From positions 124,001 through 188,000 of the forward strand of contig NZ_PZZP01000002.1 of assembly GCF_003046315.1 (NCBI RefSeq): DNA of 64,000 nt, given 5' to 3'. Shown here piece after piece: positions 60,701 through 64,000 of the stretch. The notes under the pieces were generated by a model that made no database searches, was not told the origin of the DNA, and saw nothing but the letters and a program-made list of their open reading frames with translations. How positions within the stretch are numbered: position 1 is the stretch's first letter; each line of letters begins with the position of its first letter. Source of the stretch: Desmospora activa DSM 45169. Its GTDB lineage: Bacteria > Bacillota > Bacilli > Thermoactinomycetales > DSM-45169. The position numbers and the translations under genes were made by a program.

Positions 60701-62014
60701 CTAAACTTCCAACAGATACTGGTTTAAGACCGCTTTTAGATATTCCTGTCGGCCGGAGCGGTTTTTAATTATCGGTTTATCCAAAATATACGCTTCCAAC
60801 TTCTTAAAATCTGTCCGCCCCTCTATGATCTCCTTGCCGATCCCGCTGTGAAAACTGCTGTATTTCTCTGTGATAAACTGGTCCAATACCTGATCCTGCA
60901 ACAAGCGGTAAGCCACTTTCAAACCAATGGCAAAGCTATCCATTCCGGCGATATGAGCATCAAACAGATCCACCGGTTCAAAGGAGCCTCTACGCATTTT
61001 CGCGTCAAAATTGAGACCCCCTTTCTCAAAGCCACCAGCCTTCAAAATCTCGTACATCGCCAGGGTGGTAGCATACAGATTGGTAGGAAATTCATCGGTA
61101 TCCCATCCGACCAAGGTGTCTCCTTGGTTGGCATCGACAGAGCCCAGTATTCCGTTGATGCGGGCTACCCGCAATTCGTGTTCAAATTCATGACCCGCCA
61201 AGGTGGCATGGTTGGCTTCTATATTCATCTTAAAATGATCGACGAGGTCATACTTTTGCAAAAAAGCATAAGTGCTGGCCACATCATAGTCATACTGATG
61301 CTTGGTCGGCTCCTGCGGCTTAGGTTCAATCAGAAGTTGGCCCTCAAAACCGATCTCCTGCGCATAATCCACCGCCATCCGCAAGAAGCGGGCCATATTG
61401 TCCAGCTCAAGCGCCATATCGGTATTGAGCAAGGTATCATAACCCTCGCGCCCACCCCAAAACACATAGTTTTGCGCATCCAATTCCTTCGCCGTTTCCA
61501 ACCCTTTTTTCACCTGTGCCGCGGCATAGGCATACACATCAGCATTGCTGGCCGTAGCCGCCCCATGGACAAAGCGAGGATGATGAAACAATTGCGCCGT
61601 ATTCCAGAGCAGACGGACGTCATTCGTTTTCATATATTCCTTGATCAGGGCCACAATCTCATCGAGTTTGCGGTTGGTCTCCCGCAGTGTACTCCCCTCT
61701 GGGGCAATATCCCGGTCATGGAAGCAAAAAAAGGGAACTCCCAGTTTACTGAAAAACTCAAAGGAGGCTTCCACCCGCTTTTTTGCCAAATCCATGCCTG
61801 TATAGCGATCCCAGCTTCGAAGCATGGTACCGCTGCCGAAGGGATCCGATCCGTCACCGGTAAAGGTATGCCAATACGCCACCGAGAAGCGCAGATGCTC
61901 CCGCATGGTGCGATCACCCACCACTTCATCCGGATTGTAATGTTTAAAGGCGAGTGGATTATTGGAGCTTTTGCCCTCATAACCGACAGTCTCCACTTCT
62001 GGAAAGAAACTCAC
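60701..62014 (-). CDS. xylA: Xylose isomerase (class II)
   Basis: A 437-residue enzyme interconverting D-xylose and D-xylulose. The N-terminal extension and [12 protein letters not shown] (H99, D102), [49 protein letters not shown] and SVDANQGD motifs define the metal-dependent class II enzyme. GTG start with GAGGGAG 7 nt upstream. The cre-like sequence and candidate xylO sites lie between it and divergent xylR, so it is expected to be xylose-induced. Confidence 0.95.
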   Translation of the reverse strand: MSFFPEVETVGYEGKSSNNPLAFKHYNPDEVVGDRTMREHLRFSVAYWHTFTGDGSDPFGSGTMLRSWDRYTGMDLAKKRVEASFEFFSKLGVPFFCFHDRDIAPEGSTLRETNRKLDEIVALIKEYMKTNDVRLLWNTAQLFHHPRFVHGAATASNADVYAYAAAQVKKGLETAKELDAQNYVFWGGREGYDTLLNTDMALELDNMARFLRMAVDYAQEIGFEGQLLIEPKPQEPTKHQYDYDVASTYAFLQKYDLVDHFKMNIEANHATLAGHEFEHELRVARINGILGSVDANQGDTLVGWDTDEFPTNLYATTLAMYEILKAGGFEKGGLNFDAKMRRGSFEPVDLFDAHIAGMDSFAIGLKVAYRLLQDQVLDQFITEKYSSFHSGIGKEIIEGRTDFKKLEAYILDKPIIKNRSGRQEYLKAVLNQYLLEV

Positions 62015-62086
62015 GCGATCACTCCCTCATAAAAATGGAAGATTCCATTTATTTAAACGACCCGATACCGACTGGAATCGCAGTCG

Positions 62087-62100
62087 TGAAAACCCTTACA
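62087..62100. promoter_or_regulatory. cre-like site in the xylA leader
   Basis: TGAAAACCCTTACA matches the cre consensus with one mismatch at the central CG. It lies downstream of the presumed xylA promoter, as is common for xyl operons. Confidence 0.4.
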
Positions 62101-62106
62101 AAATAA

Positions 62107-62118
62107 TACAAACAAAGT
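62107..62118. promoter_or_regulatory. Candidate xylO half-site, xylA side
   Basis: TACAAACAAAGT here and TATAAACAAAGT at 62235-62246 differ at one base. They sit on the xylA and xylR sides of the divergent region, as expected for XylR-binding half-sites. Confidence 0.45.
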
Positions 62119-62217
62119 TTTCGTTCCTCACAACAAATCACAATGTACAATTGTCTCGATTGATTACTGCGAATTTCTGTGAGTCGATTAACTCAATTTT
62201 GATATTAGCACATCAAC

Positions 62218-62253
62218 TGTTTATTTGTCTATCGTATAAACAAAGTATATAAT
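62218..62253 (+). promoter_or_regulatory. xylR promoter with overlapping inverted repeat (xylO candidate)
   Basis: TTGTCT (62225) and TATAAT (62248-62253) with 17-bp spacing form a sigma-A promoter. The inverted repeat TGTTTAT-N11-ATAAACA (62218-62242) overlaps the -35 and spacer, consistent with autoregulation by XylR. Confidence 0.6.
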
Positions 62254-62295
62254 GGGGTTGAAATAAGGCCACTCTCTCTAAAGGTGCGGATAAAA

Positions 62296-63504
62296 GTGAA
62301 TGTAACGGGAAACTATCAACTGGTTAAACGCATCAATAAATCGCTTGTATTACAAACCTTGCGCCACCGCTCTCCCCTTTCCCGCGCAGAACTGGCACAA
62401 CTCACCGGACTCAATAAGACGACCATCTCTTCTCTGGTGAGCGAATTGTTGGATGAACAACTGCTCTATGAAAGCGGACCGGGCCAGTCCAAAGGTGGCC
62501 GTCGCCCCGTGATGCTGCATTTTAACGGAAACGCCGGATACGCCATCGGCATTGACCTGGGAGTCAATTATGTAGTCGGCATCCTAACGGATCTGAACGG
62601 CAAAATCCTGCGCGAACAACGGCTGCCTCTCCAAGATAAGGACTATAATCGCGTACTTGCACAAATCGACTCCCTTGTCACCACTTTAATGGCGGATATA
62701 CCGGCCTCCCGCTACGGTGCAGTCGGCATCGGCATTGGCGTGCCGGGAATCGTCGATCCCGACGGGATGGTTTTGCTGGCACCCAATCTGGAGTGGAATG
62801 ATGTCCAACTGCGCCACGATCTCTCCCAACGTGTGGAATTACCCGTCATCCTTGAAAATGAAGCCAATGCCGGCGCATACGGGGAGAAAATGTTTGGAGA
62901 GCACGCCAACGTTGATGAACTGATCTATGTCAGTGCCGGAATCGGTTTAGGGACGGGAATTATTATCGACGGCAAGTTATACAAAGGAGTCGGTGGATAC
63001 TCAGGGGAAATGGGCCATATCATTGTTGAGCCTGATGGATTGAAGTGCCGTTGCGGCAGCCGTGGATGTTGGGAGCGATACGCATCGGAACAAGCGGTTC
63101 TAACATCCGCACAGCAATTAAAACGTGATCATCCTCACCTTTTTCCCTTCAAGGAGTCGGGGATCTCCCTTGAGCACCTAATCACGTTGGCAGAAAGTAA
63201 AAACGAGGCGGTTATCGCGCTTTTTCAACGGGTTGCTTATTATATGGGAATTGGCATCAACAACATCATCAATACGTTTAATCCCGAGCGTGTGATCATC
63301 GGCAATCGCTTGGCCACTGCCCAGCCGTGGCTACAGAAGACCCTCTTTGCCACCATCGATCACCGCACCCTTCACTTTCATCGACAAAACGTGACCCTCT
63401 CTTTTTCCAACCTGGATGATCGCTCTTGTTGCTTAGGCATGGCCTCCTTTGTAATCGAAGGTTTTTTTGAGGAGAGTCAGTTGTCGCTGGATCGTTTGCG
63501 ATAA
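62296..63504 (+). CDS. xylR: ROK-family xylose repressor
   Basis: A 402-residue repressor. The winged HTH (about 12-75; RAELAQLTGLNKTTISSLVSELL) is followed by a ROK sugar-kinase-like domain with GIGIGVPGIVDPDG, ENEANAGAYGEKMFG and the zinc motif CRCGSRGCWERYASE. It resembles B. subtilis XylR throughout; xylose binding releases xylO. GTG 62296 is 9 nt after AAGGTG, so it is preferred over the GTG at 62284. Divergent from xylAB. Confidence 0.92.
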   Translation: MNVTGNYQLVKRINKSLVLQTLRHRSPLSRAELAQLTGLNKTTISSLVSELLDEQLLYESGPGQSKGGRRPVMLHFNGNAGYAIGIDLGVNYVVGILTDLNGKILREQRLPLQDKDYNRVLAQIDSLVTTLMADIPASRYGAVGIGIGVPGIVDPDGMVLLAPNLEWNDVQLRHDLSQRVELPVILENEANAGAYGEKMFGEHANVDELIYVSAGIGLGTGIIIDGKLYKGVGGYSGEMGHIIVEPDGLKCRCGSRGCWERYASEQAVLTSAQQLKRDHPHLFPFKESGISLEHLITLAESKNEAVIALFQRVAYYMGIGINNIINTFNPERVIIGNRLATAQPWLQKTLFATIDHRTLHFHRQNVTLSFSNLDDRSCCLGMASFVIEGFFEESQLSLDRLR

Positions 63505-63598
63505 TCGTCAGCTGACAACCCCTATCCTCCCGCTCCATAAACCCTCCCTGTTTTCTAACCATCGCGTTTATCATCAATTAGAACCTCTGAGTATTTAT

Positions 63599-63638
63599 CC
63601 CCATGGCTGGTTACCTTATATAGGAAACCGCCATGGGG
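63599..63638. repeat. Long inverted repeat sequestering the gerA ribosome binding site
   Basis: CCCCATGGC / GCCATGGGG (9 bp) continues inward as GGTTACC / GGAAACC with one mismatch, closed by a 7-nt loop. The 3' arm contains the GGGG that serves as Shine-Dalgarno sequence for the next gene. No T tract follows, so it is not a simple terminator for xylR. Confidence 0.65.
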
Positions 63639-63650
63639 ATGTGTATATTG

Positions 63651-64000
63651 ATGGACATCATCAAACGATTTTTTTCAAAAAAAAAGCCAAATCAATCGCA
63701 AAATCATCACCATGATCATCCCGTATCCTCCGACTTTGAAGAAAATGTGCAGTATATTGAGGACGCACTTTACCAACCGCCGGATCTAAAGAAGAGAAAC
63801 CTCCGATTCAATCAGCAAAAAGGCGTTCTAATATATTTGGACACCTTAACTGATAAAAAGCTGATCCAGAGCGATATTTTGCGTCCCCTGTTTGAAGTCG
63901 AGGAAGGAAAAATCGAGGAGATTATTCCCACTGTCGAGGTTAAGCAGATAACCGATCTTAATCTGGCATCAGAAAACCTACTGCGAGGAAAATGCATCCT
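63651..64000 (+). CDS. GerA-family spore germinant receptor A subunit, 3' end outside window
   Basis: The frame starts at ATG 63651 and is open to the end of the window (116 codons). It begins MDIIKRFFSKKKPNQ, has a His-rich stretch (NHHHDH), then matches the conserved N-terminal domain of GerAA/GerKA proteins: a FEENVQYIEDAL-type helix, RF segment and YLDTLTDKKLIQSDILRPL. In the complete protein this soluble domain precedes membrane helices in the spore inner membrane, and responds to nutrients. The usual B and C subunits would lie further right. Expression is normally forespore-specific (sigma-G); no promoter was assigned. Confidence 0.8.
   Translation, partial: MDIIKRFFSKKKPNQSQNHHHDHPVSSDFEENVQYIEDALYQPPDLKKRNLRFNQQKGVLIYLDTLTDKKLIQSDILRPLFEVEEGKIEEIIPTVEVKQITDLNLASENLLRGKCI

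Noticed and set aside
60848-62032. 394-aa plus-strand frame opposite xylA
   Set aside because: Antisense shadow; xylA motifs are complete on the minus strand.

Overview
The window looks like chromosome from an endospore-forming member of the Bacillales. Supporting signs are strong AGGAGG-type ribosome binding sites with frequent GTG and TTG starts, an S-box (SAM-I) riboswitch, a GerA-type germination gene entering at the right edge, and a B. subtilis-like repertoire (YitJ, PdxK, XylA/XylB/XylR, YtcQ/YteP/YtcP, YesS, Yxe). Moderate GC suggests a Thermoactinomycetaceae-like lineage, but that is inference. No rRNA, tRNA, CRISPR array or intact insertion sequence was seen.

Layout. 1-3.1 kb: the end of a TPR protein, a dispersed repeat, small genes, ispH (minus) and a His/Ser-rich low-complexity protein. 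3.2-8.9 kb: a minus-strand methionine/one-carbon operon (metH then a YitJ-type homocysteine methyltransferase/MTHFR) behind a SAM-I riboswitch with its own promoter and terminator. 9-12.5 kb: a quaternary-amine ABC importer interleaved with repeats. 12.6-15.1 kb: a MocR-type regulator divergent from pdxK, with TGTTACAG repeats between them. 15.1-18.4 kb: EIIA-Glc, small unknown proteins and a secreted amidase.

18.6-28.8 kb is visibly AT-richer and forms a catabolic island. It holds a PrpR-like regulator with a degenerate AAA+ domain, then dapA-like aldolase, Fe-dependent alcohol dehydrogenase, DUF1537 acid-sugar kinase, PdxA2-type dehydrogenase and an SDR. Convergent to these lie an SSS symporter and a cytosolic BNR/sialidase-like protein. 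The kinase plus PdxA2 pair is known for tetronate catabolism to DHAP; the aldolase, dehydrogenases, symporter and BNR protein suggest that a larger, unidentified acid sugar feeds it. This is my best candidate for an undescribed system. 29.2-35 kb matches the B. subtilis yxeKLMNO-Q operon (S-(2-succino)cysteine salvage) in order, but without the deacetylase gene yxeP.

36-59 kb is a pectin/rhamnogalacturonan utilisation locus, all minus strand. It has a PL1-CE8 fusion, SLH-PL10 lyase, SGNH acetylesterase, GH95, GH105, GH43, an alpha/beta esterase, a Gfo/Idh oxidoreductase, an ABC importer with three paralogous binding proteins but no ATPase, and a YesS-like AraC regulator. Two of its promoters share elements at exactly the same spacing. 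59-63.5 kb holds xylB, xylA and divergent xylR, with GH43 and GH105 downstream in the same direction as xylAB. The window ends in a gerA-family gene whose ribosome binding site lies in a long inverted repeat.
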